A stretch of 64,000 nucleotides of DNA from Paraburkholderia fungorum (GCF_003610895.1 NZ_MCAS01000022.1:43120-107119), one strand, 5' to 3'. Counted from the stretch's first letter, positions 41,701 to 50,790 are shown. A program made the numbers and translations. Notes: a model not told the origin generated them from the sequence alone.

Positions 41701-44700
41701 TGGCGCTGCTAGCGGAGCCGCTCGCGTTGATCGTGACGTTGTTCAGCGCGGTAATCAGACTGCCGGTATTGCTGAAGCTACCCGCTGTCAGGTTGACGTT
41801 GTGGTTCGCCGTGATCGTCGACGGAGCTGCCGACTGCACGTCGACGTACGCTTCGCAGTTGCTGGTACAACCTGTGAAAGGCGTCGCGCTGCCGTAGTTC
41901 TGGTGCACCTGCACGGGTGCCGCAATCGTGTTGGTGAGCGTGGCCGCGCTGATATTCGCGTCATTGCCCGCAGCGATCGAACCGGATGTGTTCGTCACGC
42001 TCGCGGCCTGCGTGAGATTCGTGGGCGTGGCCGAGGTGTCGCTCGCTGTGGTGCCTGCACCACCGATCACCACGTTGCGCCTGGCGGCCAGCGTGCCGTA
42101 CGTGTTACTGACGGTGTTCGCTGCAATCACGATGTCGTTGCCCGCCGTCACCGTGCTGTTGGTCTGCTGGTAGCTGTAGGTCTGTGAATTCGGGTTGGTT
42201 GTCGACAGCGACGAGCACCCTGCGGAGTAGCCCGAGGCGCACCCCGCCGTGGTCGTCATTGTGCCGGTGTTCGCCCCCTGGTTTGTGAAGCTCGACGCAG
42301 TAATGTTGACGTCGTTGGCAGCAGCCAGTGTCCCGGCGTTCGTGAGATTACCGCCCGACAGGTTCAGGTTGTGTCCGGCGACAATCTGTCCTGTCGTTCC
42401 CTGTACGGTCACGGAGGACGACGTGGACAGCGGCGTCACCGTGCCCGGCGCGTTCAGCTGAATGCCGGCCGGATCGATGTAGGCGCCCACCGTGTACGGA
42501 CCGAGCGCATTCGGGCCGTAAAAGTTGCTCCATATCTGGATCGTCGACGGCGCCTGCGACAGGAAACTGTTGATCGATGCTGTATCAACCGTATCGGTGA
42601 CAGTTGAGCTATACGTCGATCCACCATTGGACAACGACTGTACATTCAGGTTGACATCGTTACCTGCGCTGACTGTGCCGCCCTGATTGCCCAGACTGTT
42701 TGCCGTAAGGTTAAGGTTATGGCCTGCTGCAATGACCGATGGGGCGGACGACGCTTGTCCTCCTGTCGTCGTGGTTGTCTCCGTTGCGACGGGCAGCGCA
42801 ACGGTTCGGGTCGCCGTGCCCGTACCGGCATTCTGGGACGTTTGTACGAACCACTGGCCTCCGATCTCCACAAAGGTGACAGAACCAGATGTAGCAACCG
42901 GGGGGCTCCCAGTCAGATAGAAGGTACTTGTTGCGAGGCCGGCAGGTGACAGCGCATCTGCGAGCGTCACGGTCTGGGGGGTCTGGGTAATCGTGCAGCA
43001 GAAGCCATTCTCCCCACCGTAAAGAGAGGCAAGATCAGCCGTGTCGGTCCCGACGACGAGTGACATCACCAGCGCTGGGTTGTTGATCACCGTGGTCGTG
43101 GTAGTGGTTGTCGTCGTCGAGGACGACGCGGTCGAGTTGTTGACGTTATTCGCGGTAATCGCGATGTCATTCGTCGCCGCCAGCGTGCCGCCTGTATTCC
43201 CGAGGTCGCCGGTCAGGTTGATGTTCAGGTTACCGCTGCCAGACGGGCTGCTCGCGTTGCCAGCCTTCGTCGTACCGTTCGAATTGTTGTAGCTCGACCC
43301 GCTGATCGTCAGTGTATTGGCGGCTTCAACGATACCGGTGTTCGTTCCGGAGCCGTTGATCGTCAGCGCGTCGTTGGCCTGAACCGTCGCATTCGTCTGA
43401 TTGACTACCGAGCCATTGATGGTCAGGTCCTTCGCTGTGACCGTACCGGAATTATTCACCGCGCCATTCAGCGCAAGCGTACCCGTGCCCTGGTTGATCG
43501 TCCCTGCGTTATTGATACCCTGCGATGCTGTCACCGTCACGGCGGTACCCGGCAACGTCCACGTGCCGGAGTTATTGACCGCCTGCACCGACAGGTTCAG
43601 CGCACTGCCGCCGTTGACCGTCCCGAACGAGCCCGCCGATGGGTCGATCATCTGATTCGGCAGGGTCAACGTCGTGTTCTGATACGCGAGAATCTGACCG
43701 TTTGTATTATTGAAACTGCCGTTACCACCGGTCACCGTGACGTTGGTGTTACCGGTCGCGCTGGCCGGATTCTTCACATCGCCTGAGAAAATCAGGCCAT
43801 TGCTGTTGTTCAGTGAACCCGTCGTCAACGTCAGCGCATTCGTCGCCAGCAGCCCGCCCGTGTTGGTGGTATTGCCTGCGACATTGATGTTCGTGGTGGG
43901 CCCGTAGATTGAGCCGCTGTTGTTGAGATTGGCCGCGGTGACTGCCATCGTCTGCAGCGCCGAGAGGACGCCCTGATTCGCGATGGTCGAACCCGACACC
44001 GTGAGGTTGCCCGCCGCCTCCTGCGTGCCGACATTGGTCACCGTGCCGCCGGCGAGTGTCGCATTGCCCTGATAAGCCGCGGTACCGCCCGTTGTCAGGC
44101 TGGTTGTACCCGTGGCGCTATAGGTACCACTGATCGCCGCATTGGCGGTCGTCACGTTTGCTGCATTGAGCGTCGCGCTGCCCGTTACGCTCAGCGCGGG
44201 AGCGTTTGCGTTGAACGCTGCATTCAGTTGTCCGGCCGACGTGTCGAGGCTGTTCGTTGCCGTCGCGACCAGATTGCCGCCGACCGCCAGACCCTGCGTC
44301 GTGATGTTGTTGCCCGTAAGCGTCGCATCGCCGGACACCGTCGTCTGGCCACCCAGTGTCATGTTCTGGCCGGCATTCAGCGTGCCGCTGCCGGCTGCCT
44401 GGACGGCGGCCGCCGTAGTCAGATTGCCGCTGCTCGCATTGACGTTAAGATTGCCGAGGCTCTCGACCGTGCCTTGCGCACTCACGTTCGTGCCGGCGCT
44501 CACCGCCATATTGCCGCCCGACAGCGCATTACCGGTAAGCGTGGCGCTACCGTTCGTCGCCGTCAGCGTTTCAGTGCCAACTGCTGTCGTCGGGCCAACT
44601 GACAGACTGGTTCCCGCCGTAGCGCTCAGGTTGTTGCCAGTCTGGATGGCGCCTGACACGCCGATATTGCGGCCTGCCGACAGCGTGGCGTTATTCGCGA

Positions 44701-47008
44701 CATTTACCGCGCCTGTGCCATTGATGTCGCGCCCCGCGCTGACGGTCGCATTGCCGGTGCCATCGACCTGCAGGCCGCCGTTCAGGTTCGCATCCCGTGT
44801 CGCCGTGATGATTGCACTCTGCCCGCCATGCACAAGTCCCGTGACGGTCGCATCCTGCGCCGCATTGATACCGATCGTGCCAGGGCTCGTCAGCGTGCCG
44901 CCAACAGCGACGCCTCCCGCACTTGAGCTGATCTGCGCGTTACCCTGACTGTAGACCGTGCCGCCCAGACTCACGCCCTGCTGGCCGCTGGCAGTCAACG
45001 CACCTGTCGTCGTCACGCTACCGGTTGTACCGAGCGTGCCGCCATTGGCGGATAGGCTCATATCGCCGACCGATGCGGCCGCTCCCTGCACCGTGGCGTT
45101 GCCGCCTGCGTTCACCGTCAGCGTTGATCCACTCGTCGCGTTGCCGCCGATCGTCGCATCCTGCCCGGTCGTCACGCTGATCGCACCCGGAGCCGTCAAC
45201 GTGCCGCCAAGATTTGCATTTCCTCCAGCGGTCGCACTGAGCGTCGTCGCACTTTGCAGTGAACCCGTCAATCCGATGTTGCCGCCCGCATCGAGCGTCA
45301 CCGAGCCCTGGGACGAAGCGATGTTGCCAGAGCCGTTGAGTGCTCCGTTCTGGGCGGTCACCGATACGGGGCCCTGTGCCTGAACTGTACCGCCCAGTGT
45401 TACGCCCTGAGCAGCGCTCACGGTGAACGTGCCATTGGTCTGCACATTGCCCGCGATACTGGCGTTGCCAGTCGTGGCGGTCACGGAGGTATTGCCTACT
45501 CCCGAGAGAATGCCATTCACATTCGCGTTGCGCGCCGCGCTCAACTGGACAGTACTGCCGCCCTGCACAGCGCCATTGACGGTGAGGTCCCGGCCAGCGT
45601 TCGCGGATATCGCACCAGGAGAACTTACGGTGGAATTCACCGTGAGATCACCCGTAGCCGTTTGCAGGGCGACGGATTGGGCAGACACTGTCCCGAGCGT
45701 CATCGAGCCGCCCGCGGTCAGGTTCGCACTGCCAGTGGCCGCGGTTGATGTCGCGCTCAGGTTACCGCCAGCGCCCAGCGAAACGTTCTGGCCTGCCGAC
45801 ACGGAACCGGATACGTTGATGTCACCGCCGGCGGTGACCGTGTAGTTCTGGTTCGCCAGCCCGGCGGCAGTGATCGTGGTGCTGCCCGCGCTGGCGATAC
45901 CGATATTCTGATTCGCGACGGTCTGGCCAGCGGCAATGTCGCCGCTGGACGTCACACTTATATTGCCCGCCGTCGCCGTCAACGCGCCCTGGGTATTCAC
46001 CCCCATGCCGGCGGCCGTCGAGACGATATAGATCTGCCCGCTCGTCACCGAGCCGAACTGGTTTGCGTCGATGGCTACCGCGTTGTTTCCGATCGCGGCC
46101 GCCGTATTGGCCGCGCCGTTGGCTGCGGTGCCATAGTTCGTGCCCGATGCGTCTGATGCCGTCGGGCTCACGAGCTGATTGCCCGTAACCAGATTAATGC
46201 GCTGGTCTGCCCGCAATGGTGCGTTCAGACTGATCGTCTGCGCGATCACATCGATATTGCCGACCGTGCCCTCGATGCCGACCCCAGGACCGTTTACACC
46301 GGCGGGACCGTTGATCGATACACTCCCCGACGTCACGTTGTAGGCAAGCGAGCCCGCATGAGCGAAGTCCGTCGACGCACCACCGACGCCAGTCAGGAAT
46401 TGCGGCGTGCCGGTGGTCAGTACGAGACCCGTCGCGTTGGTCAACGAAAGTCCGTTGACGGAAACTCCGTTTGGATTACTGATGATGAGCGAAGCGGGAC
46501 TGCCGAATACCTCGAGCGGACCGACCAGCGTTGAAGCAGGTCCTGTGGTGGTGACCTGATTCACGATCACGCTCGCCGCACGACCGGCAAGATTCGGGTT
46601 CGCGCCAAGCGTGCCGCCCAGCAGCGGCGTACCCGGTGTGAGGCTGTTGTTCAGCACCAGGCCGTTGCTGTCGATATTGAATGACTGGTAGCTATTGACG
46701 CTAATACCATTGGCATTCGGCGCGGCGATATTGACCGCCGGAATACCGGTACTCGTCTGGGTAATGGCGGGCTGAAACGGAATAGGTGCGCGCGGATCGA
46801 CGATCGGCGCAGCATGCGCGACCTCGTCCAGTGTAAGCACGCCCGGCAGCAGGTAGGTCACCACCGCCATGACGCACGCGGTCGCTCTCATCCATAGCGG
46901 CCGTGTCTGCTCCGCCATGCCTTTTGACGCCGCCTCAAACATTTTTGCCTGCCGCGCCGCCTCTATCTGGGCGAGTCGCTGCCTGCTCCCACGAGCACCC
47001 CGTAGCAT
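38759..47008 (-). CDS. CdiA/FHA-family two-partner-secretion exoprotein with C-terminal toxin region
   Basis: 2749 aa. An extended signal region (1-67, ending AHAAP) precedes the TPS domain with both hallmark motifs, NPNL (137-140) and NPNG (178-181). A very long beta-helical repeat region follows (about 330-1900; GGN/T-rich repeats, then FHA repeats such as LTTGSLNNSNGLIFSGD). Next is a DUF637-like part (about 2250-2500), and a degenerate pretoxin VENN-type motif AENEAQNN at 2535-2542. The last 207 residues are the probable toxin: Gly/Ala-rich with a double hydrophobic stretch at ~2585-2625 (LPMIGATIGYGLPAAALGVL and LLGGALGFAFDYGG). No nuclease signature was recognised. It would be exported by the TpsB at 34009. 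The coupled downstream gene encodes a membrane protein. An inverted repeat sits before the start. Confidence 0.9.
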   Translation of the reverse strand: MLRGARGSRQRLAQIEAARQAKMFEAASKGMAEQTRPLWMRATACVMAVVTYLLPGVLTLDEVAHAAPIVDPRAPIPFQPAITQTSTGIPAVNIAAPNANGISVNSYQSFNIDSNGLVLNNSLTPGTPLLGGTLGANPNLAGRAASVIVNQVTTTGPASTLVGPLEVFGSPASLIISNPNGVSVNGLSLTNATGLVLTTGTPQFLTGVGGASTDFAHAGSLAYNVTSGSVSINGPAGVNGPGVGIEGTVGNIDVIAQTISLNAPLRADQRINLVTGNQLVSPTASDASGTNYGTAANGAANTAAAIGNNAVAIDANQFGSVTSGQIYIVSTAAGMGVNTQGALTATAGNISVTSSGDIAAGQTVANQNIGIASAGSTTITAAGLANQNYTVTAGGDINVSGSVSAGQNVSLGAGGNLSATSTAATGSANLTAGGSMTLGTVSAQSVALQTATGDLTVNSTVSSPGAISANAGRDLTVNGAVQGGSTVQLSAARNANVNGILSGVGNTSVTATTGNASIAGNVQTNGTFTVSAAQGVTLGGTVQAQGPVSVTAQNGALNGSGNIASSQGSVTLDAGGNIGLTGSLQSATTLSATAGGNANLGGTLTAPGAISVTTGQDATIGGNATSGSTLTVNAGGNATVQGAAASVGDMSLSANGGTLGTTGSVTTTGALTASGQQGVSLGGTVYSQGNAQISSSAGGVAVGGTLTSPGTIGINAAQDATVTGLVHGGQSAIITATRDANLNGGLQVDGTGNATVSAGRDINGTGAVNVANNATLSAGRNIGVSGAIQTGNNLSATAGTSLSVGPTTAVGTETLTATNGSATLTGNALSGGNMAVSAGTNVSAQGTVESLGNLNVNASSGNLTTAAAVQAAGSGTLNAGQNMTLGGQTTVSGDATLTGNNITTQGLAVGGNLVATATNSLDTSAGQLNAAFNANAPALSVTGSATLNAANVTTANAAISGTYSATGTTSLTTGGTAAYQGNATLAGGTVTNVGTQEAAGNLTVSGSTIANQGVLSALQTMAVTAANLNNSGSIYGPTTNINVAGNTTNTGGLLATNALTLTTGSLNNSNGLIFSGDVKNPASATGNTNVTVTGGNGSFNNTNGQILAYQNTTLTLPNQMIDPSAGSFGTVNGGSALNLSVQAVNNSGTWTLPGTAVTVTASQGINNAGTINQGTGTLALNGAVNNSGTVTAKDLTINGSVVNQTNATVQANDALTINGSGTNTGIVEAANTLTISGSSYNNSNGTTKAGNASSPSGSGNLNINLTGDLGNTGGTLAATNDIAITANNVNNSTASSSTTTTTTTTTVINNPALVMSLVVGTDTADLASLYGGENGFCCTITQTPQTVTLADALSPAGLATSTFYLTGSPPVATSGSVTFVEIGGQWFVQTSQNAGTGTATRTVALPVATETTTTTGGQASSAPSVIAAGHNLNLTANSLGNQGGTVSAGNDVNLNVQSLSNGGSTYSSTVTDTVDTASINSFLSQAPSTIQIWSNFYGPNALGPYTVGAYIDPAGIQLNAPGTVTPLSTSSSVTVQGTTGQIVAGHNLNLSGGNLTNAGTLAAANDVNITASSFTNQGANTGTMTTTAGCASGYSAGCSSLSTTNPNSQTYSYQQTNSTVTAGNDIVIAANTVSNTYGTLAARRNVVIGGAGTTASDTSATPTNLTQAASVTNTSGSIAAGNDANISAATLTNTIAAPVQVHQNYGSATPFTGCTSNCEAYVDVQSAAPSTITANHNVNLTAGSFSNTGSLITALNNVTINASGSASSANQYLNAYWSSGFTHYGTPYATWGCANNPSLCGTLYGSAYSSSAAQDPAGLPSSVGLPGFVPATIQAGNTLSVNSPTLTNTGNVIGQTVALSGSQLVNGLTNPHVYTPPPAVSGQVISLGPLSVPASATTTINGAGLVTTLAGQPTSVTGAAGLPSNTPIGVQTVGKPVPPVTGTTPAPQSVTVQTSNGQKTVTVSYLASNPAAQVMGDITPASLLANLPANLQPASVPFYYDPYTEDQQIEQAALQATGKSSFYSTTSAADSTSQTSIDNQDKAALYGAALQYAKQNNVALGTQLSQAQLALIDAPMLWYTEETVPEPGCTATGNGACPTVQTLMPEVLLPQNYASVRADGEITGTNVSLNYANSILNTGSISADNLTVNTGTLTNEERSTNIGTIYQDVGVGVEKTTGTVVQQGGFMSAMNYDMNAQAIDNVGGAIQQVNADGSLNQAATSQMLANLKSQLGNQFTQSTVSNNLNSTLIADGGMGPLQVFQMVMLVAISVVTAGAGTGAAIAGFTAGTAEAAAANAAFAALVSSLAGQAMNGQFSLKSIAESVAIAAVTAGLTNGVTFDSNTGSLGFNLTQNISQLPQGVSTLGQLAGVAPGAGTTVAQSAASVAGNLPQQALAIGAEATLQAGVQSAIGGGSFLANLKNDAVSDVAAAGAYDIGTAFNGQPGSLGAPNASDPAYVLAHAALGCASSAALGSGCAGGAIGGSTSALISPFLVDQAGGAANLTDADRATITAIAMLTGGTAAGLLGQNATTAMTAAENEAQNNSELTHNAGLTPLGGLVAQVCGASNPPCSDSMVQTLVNAQAQNAAMALPMIGATIGYGLPAAALGVLSPAMLLGGALGFAFDYGGDLFNNIAFGMSAPNFQKSYFVGAFQAAATPLLIGEMGELGLGGKIGASIYNGSVGAAASYGGAAMADPNSAGLAAQVGGSTAVAGNLVKGYLPPAVGEFVNQLIQSTAGPIQGLYQHLSGQGK

Positions 47009-47441
47009 TATTTTCTTATCCGAATTGTTTTTTTCGGATTGGATCTTACCGAATCTTCCGACGAATGAATGTCATATATCTTTGCCTGTCTTTTTCAAGA
47101 CACAGATTTAAAATACATTAATTCCAGATGCATAACCTTACATTTATATTTCTTTAAATTCAGTGACATATAGATGGCGTGCAGCAAGGCTTCCGTAATC
47201 GACAGAATCGCAGCGTGCTAATTGTCGATGAGGATGGGACCGAATTTTTCTTATTAACCGCAGTTGACCGCGCCATTCCCGAATCGGGTATTCGATGGTT
47301 TTCTTTATTCGCGTTCTAGCTCAGTGGGGTACACCATAATGCGCCAAACGTTAGAGCGGCAGCGGGTGGCTCGGCAGGATGAATCGTCAATTTGAGCCAC
47401 GCCATAATTGATCTAGCTATCCTAACTATCCAACCGAAATC
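47009..47441. other. A/T-rich promoter region of cdiA, with an inverted repeat at the start site
   Basis: About 430 bp, much richer in A/T than the flanks, with no gene. ATCCGAA (47018-47024) and TTCGGAT (47033-47039) form a 7-bp hairpin ending 9 bp before the cdiA ATG, where the ribosome would bind. TTGAAA (47098-47093, reverse strand) with TATGAC 16 bp on is a weak promoter candidate. Confidence 0.5.
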
Positions 47442-47688
47442 ATGTGCAAGCTCTATTACGGGCGGATTTCGACCACGGACGGCCAGTCCTCCGTGAGCCA
47501 GTACGACGACCCCAAAAGCCCACTGAGTGCAGGACAAGAACGTTTTCATTGATGAGGGCGTCAGCGGCTACCACGTTGCTCCTGACGCGCGGGAACAGTG
47601 GCGCAAAGCAGAACACGATCTGCGGCACGGCGGCATTCTCATCGTGCGCTGGCTCGACCGGATTACCTACACGCTTGCTGCGCACTAA
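47442..47688 (+). pseudogene. Degenerate serine recombinase (resolvase N-terminal domain) fragment
   Basis: From the ATG at 47442 the frame gives MCKLYYGRISTTDGQSSVSQ, the active-site Ser motif of resolvase/invertase proteins, then goes out of frame and hits TGA at 47552. Shifting frame near 47529 restores the family sequence: DKNVFIDEGVSGYHVAPDA and GGILIVRWLDRITYTLAAH to a TAA at 47688. The rest of the catalytic domain and the DNA-binding tail are missing. It is a decayed mobile-element relic lying between cdiA and tRNA-Ser. Confidence 0.75.
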
Positions 47689-47740
47689 AGAATGCTGTGG
47701 CGCTGATCGTTTTGATAGTCGATTCGTGAGCCGCAAAACA

Positions 47741-47776
47741 AAAACCCCGCAAGTCATCGACTTTACGGGGTTTTTT
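47741..47776. terminator. Bidirectional terminator beside tRNA-Ser
   Basis: ACCCCG and CGGGGT arms enclose a second stem AAGTC/GACTT, flanked by A runs on one side and T runs on the other. On the reverse strand it ends the tRNA-Ser transcript 10 bp after the gene; on the plus strand it would end any read-through from the recombinase remnant. Confidence 0.85.
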
Positions 47777-47785
47777 GAACAAATT

Positions 47786-47875
47786 TGGCGGAAAGGGTGA
47801 GATTCGAACTCACGGTACCCCTAAAGGTACACTGGATTTCGAGTCCAGCGCATTCGACCACTCTGCCACCTTTCC
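47786..47875 (-). tRNA. tRNA-Ser(CGA)
   Basis: 90 nt on the reverse strand. The acceptor stem GGAAAGG pairs with CCTTTCC, followed by discriminator G and an encoded CCA. The anticodon stem-loop is CTGGA-CTCGAAA-TCCAG with anticodon CGA (reads UCG). The long variable arm (GTGTACCTTTAGGGGTACC) is typical of tRNA-Ser, and the T-arm contains GTTCGAATC. serS lies just upstream in the same orientation. tRNA genes of this class are common integration sites. Confidence 0.97.
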
Positions 47876-47947
47876 GGGTCTTCCAACTCACCGCAACTTG
47901 GTTGCTAGCGAATCAGATCCAAGCGGGTCGTTGCTTGGGAGAGAAAG

Positions 47948-47976
47948 ATTATAGAACAACTGAATCCGCTTTCCAA
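47948..47976 (-). promoter_or_regulatory. Sigma-70 promoter of tRNA-Ser
   Basis: On the reverse strand TTGGAA (47976-47971), a 17-bp spacer and TATAAT (47953-47948). The predicted start is near 47941, about 65 nt before the mature tRNA. Confidence 0.75.
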
Positions 47977-48044
47977 GCCCCTCGACCAAAAAATTTCGAG
48001 GGGACTCTGCAATCGGTAACAGTATCAAGCGGTATCAAGCAGCA

Positions 48045-49340
48045 TCAAGCCGCCGGTACTTCCAGCCGCTCCACACCGCCGAGGTAAGGCCGTAGCGCCG
48101 CCGGCACCGTCACCGAACCATCCGCGTTCTGGAAGTTCTCGAGCACCGCCACGAGCGTGCGGCCCACTGCCAGGCCCGATCCGTTCAGCGTATGCACCAG
48201 TTCCGGCTTGCCTTGCGCATTGCGAAAGCGCGCCTGCATGCGACGAGCCTGGAAGGATTCCGTATTCGAACAGCTCGAAATCTCGCGATACGTATTTTGC
48301 GCAGGCACCCACACTTCCAGGTCATACGTCCTGGCTGCCGAGAAGCCCATGTCGCCCGTGCACAGCGTGATCACGCGGTACGGCAATTCGAGCTTCTGAA
48401 GAATCGTCTCGGCGTGGCCAACCATCTCCTCCAGCGCGTCATACGACGTTTCCGGCGCGACGATCTGCACCATCTCGACCTTGTCGAACTGATGCTGGCG
48501 GATCAAACCGCGCGTGTCGCGGCCGTACGAGCCCGCTTCCGAGCGGAAACACGGCGAATGCGCGGTCAGCTTGATCGGCAGCGTTTCCGCTTCGACGATG
48601 CTGTCGCGCACCGTGTTCGTCAGCGAAATTTCCGACGTCGAAATCAGATACTGCGTGATCGTGTTCTCGTCGCCGCCCTTCTCGACACGGAACATGTCGT
48701 CGGCGAATTTCGGCAATTGGCCGGTGCCGTACAAAATCTCCGGATTCACGATGTACGGCGTGTACACCTCGGTGTAGCCGTGGTGCAGCGTGTGCGTGTC
48801 GATCATGAACTGCGCCAGCGCGCGATGCAGCCGCGCAATCTGGCCGCGCAGCAACGTGAAACGCGCACCCGACAGTTTCGCGCCGGTTTCGAAATCGAGG
48901 CCGAGCGGCGTGCCGACGTCGACGTGATCCTTCACTTCGAAATCGAACTGGCGCGGCGTGCCCCAGCGGCGCACCTCGACATTCCCGGTTTCGTCCTTGC
49001 CCACCGGCACACCTTCGTGCGGCAGGTTCGGCACGCCCAGCAGCAGGTCGGACAGACGCTTCTGGATATCGTCGAGCTTAGCCGCCGACGCCTTCATCTC
49101 GTCGCCGATACCGCCCACTTCGGCCATCAGCGCCGAGGTGTCCTCGCCCCGCCCTTTCATCCCGCCGATCTGCTTCGACAGGGTGTTGCGGCGCGCCTGC
49201 ATCTCTTCGGTACGGGTCTGGGTGTCGCGGCGTTCCGCTTCGAGCGCGGTAAAGGCCGCCACGTCGAGGGTATAGCCGCGGTCGGCGAGGCGCTTGGCGA
49301 CGCCGTCGAGGTCTTTGCGCAGCAGCTGGATGTCGAGCAT
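48045..49340 (-). CDS. serS: Seryl-tRNA synthetase
   Basis: 431 aa, the standard length. The N-terminal ~110 residues form the antiparallel coiled-coil arm that reads the long variable arm of tRNA-Ser (ALEAERRDTQTRTEEMQARRN, MKASAAKLDDIQKRL). The class II catalytic domain follows, with motif 2 LTAHSPCFRSEAGSYGRDTRGLIRQHQF and motif 3 GSGLAVGRTLVAVLENFQ. It charges tRNA-Ser, including the CGA isoacceptor encoded downstream. Confidence 0.97.
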   Translation of the reverse strand: MLDIQLLRKDLDGVAKRLADRGYTLDVAAFTALEAERRDTQTRTEEMQARRNTLSKQIGGMKGRGEDTSALMAEVGGIGDEMKASAAKLDDIQKRLSDLLLGVPNLPHEGVPVGKDETGNVEVRRWGTPRQFDFEVKDHVDVGTPLGLDFETGAKLSGARFTLLRGQIARLHRALAQFMIDTHTLHHGYTEVYTPYIVNPEILYGTGQLPKFADDMFRVEKGGDENTITQYLISTSEISLTNTVRDSIVEAETLPIKLTAHSPCFRSEAGSYGRDTRGLIRQHQFDKVEMVQIVAPETSYDALEEMVGHAETILQKLELPYRVITLCTGDMGFSAARTYDLEVWVPAQNTYREISSCSNTESFQARRMQARFRNAQGKPELVHTLNGSGLAVGRTLVAVLENFQNADGSVTVPAALRPYLGGVERLEVPAA

Positions 49341-49476
49341 GGGATGGGGCGGGTGTTCGTTATATGAAATCGGGATTTTAGCGCACCGGCGCGGGCGGCC
49401 GGTACGTTAGATGGTCAACGTGTGCGCAATGGCGACACGGCATCTGAACCGGCCGCGCCGGCCCGGGCGAAAACGC

Positions 49477-50790
49477 TCAGCCCTTCTTCGGCTTGTTTTC
49501 GCTGCGCCACTGCGCGTCGAGTTCGGCCAGCCGCGCCATCTTGTCGCCGATCTTGCCTTCAAGACCGCGCGGCGTCGGCTCGTACCAATGCGGGTCGCGC
49601 ATATTGTCCGGCAGATAGGTTTCGCCGGCCGCGTATGCATCAGGTTCGTCGTGCGCATAGCGGTATTCGTGGCCGTAGCCGAGTTCCTTCATCAGCTTGG
49701 TCGGCGCATTGCGCAGATGCACCGGCACGCCGCGCGACTGGTCCTTGCTCACGAATCGCCGTGCCTCGTTATACGCGTTGTACCCCGCGTTCGACTTCGG
49801 CGCGACCGCCAGATAGATGATCGCCTGCGCCAGCGCCAGTTCGCCCTCGGGCGTACCGAGGCGCTCGTAGGTTTCGGATGCGTCGAGCGCGATGCGGGCC
49901 GCGCGCGGGTCGGCGAGACCGATGTCTTCCCACGCCATCCGCACGATGCGGCGCGCGAGATAACGCGGGTCCGCGCCGCCGTCGAGCATGCGGCAGAACC
50001 AGTAGAGCGCACCGTCCGGGCTGCTGCCGCGCACCGATTTATGCAGCGCGCTGATCTGGTCGTAGAATGCGTCGCCGCCTTTGTCGAAGCGGCGCAGATT
50101 CTCGGCGAGCGCGCTGCCGAGCAAGGCGCCGTCGATTTCGGTGCTCTTCTGCTGGGCCGCCGCACGCGCGACGATTTCCAGGTTGTTCAGCAGCTTGCGG
50201 CCGTCGCCATCGGCGGAACCGATCAGGGCGTCGCGGGCTTCGTCGGTAAACGTGAGACCGCCGAGTTCTTGCTGCGCACGGTCGAGCAATTCGCGTTGCT
50301 CTTCGTCGGTAAGGCTTTTCAGCACGTAGACAGCCGCTCGCGAAAGCAACGCGCTATTCACCTCGAACGACGGATTTTCGGTCGTCGCGCCGACGAACAC
50401 GAACAGCCCCGACTCGACGTGCGGCAAGAACGCATCCTGCTGGCTCTTGTTGAAGCGATGCACTTCGTCGACGAACACCAGCGTCTGATGCCCGTTCGCG
50501 CGATGAATCTGCGCGGTCTCGACAGCTTCGCGGATATCCTTCACGCCCGAGAGCACCGCCGACAACGCGATGAACTCGGCGTGAAACGCGTCGGCCATGA
50601 GCCGCGCGAGCGTGGTTTTACCGACGCCGGGCGGGCCCCACAGGATCATCGAATGGGCTTCGCCGGATTCGAAGGCGACCCGCAGGGGCTTGTTCGGGCC
50701 GAGCAGGTGCTTCTGGCCGATCACTTCGTCGATATTGCGGGGCCGCAGGCGTTCGGCGAGCGGAACATTGGCACGGGTTTCTTCAAACAT
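49477..50790 (-). CDS. rarA: Replication-associated recombination protein A (AAA+ ATPase)
   Basis: 437 aa RarA/MgsA, a cousin of RuvB and clamp-loader ATPases that acts at stalled replication forks. N-terminal PLAERLRPRNIDEVIGQKHLL, Walker A LWGPPGVGKTTLARL (about residue 51), Walker B TLVFVDEVHRFNKSQQDAF, sensor 1 GATTENPSFEVN, and the C-terminal tetramerisation domain (DGALYWFCRMLDGGADPRYLARRIVRMAWEDIG). serS follows on the same strand 136 bp away, the usual order in Betaproteobacteria. Confidence 0.96.
   Translation of the reverse strand: MFEETRANVPLAERLRPRNIDEVIGQKHLLGPNKPLRVAFESGEAHSMILWGPPGVGKTTLARLMADAFHAEFIALSAVLSGVKDIREAVETAQIHRANGHQTLVFVDEVHRFNKSQQDAFLPHVESGLFVFVGATTENPSFEVNSALLSRAAVYVLKSLTDEEQRELLDRAQQELGGLTFTDEARDALIGSADGDGRKLLNNLEIVARAAAQQKSTEIDGALLGSALAENLRRFDKGGDAFYDQISALHKSVRGSSPDGALYWFCRMLDGGADPRYLARRIVRMAWEDIGLADPRAARIALDASETYERLGTPEGELALAQAIIYLAVAPKSNAGYNAYNEARRFVSKDQSRGVPVHLRNAPTKLMKELGYGHEYRYAHDEPDAYAAGETYLPDNMRDPHWYEPTPRGLEGKIGDKMARLAELDAQWRSENKPKKG

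Noticed and set aside
40805..42187. 460-codon plus-strand frame
   Set aside because: Antisense to the CdiA repeat region; Arg-rich mirror of repetitive Thr/Asn/Gly coding.
42900..46900. CRISPR-like or satellite DNA in the repeated region
   Set aside because: The repetition is at protein level (FHA beta-helix repeats in one long reading frame), with no constant repeat-spacer unit.
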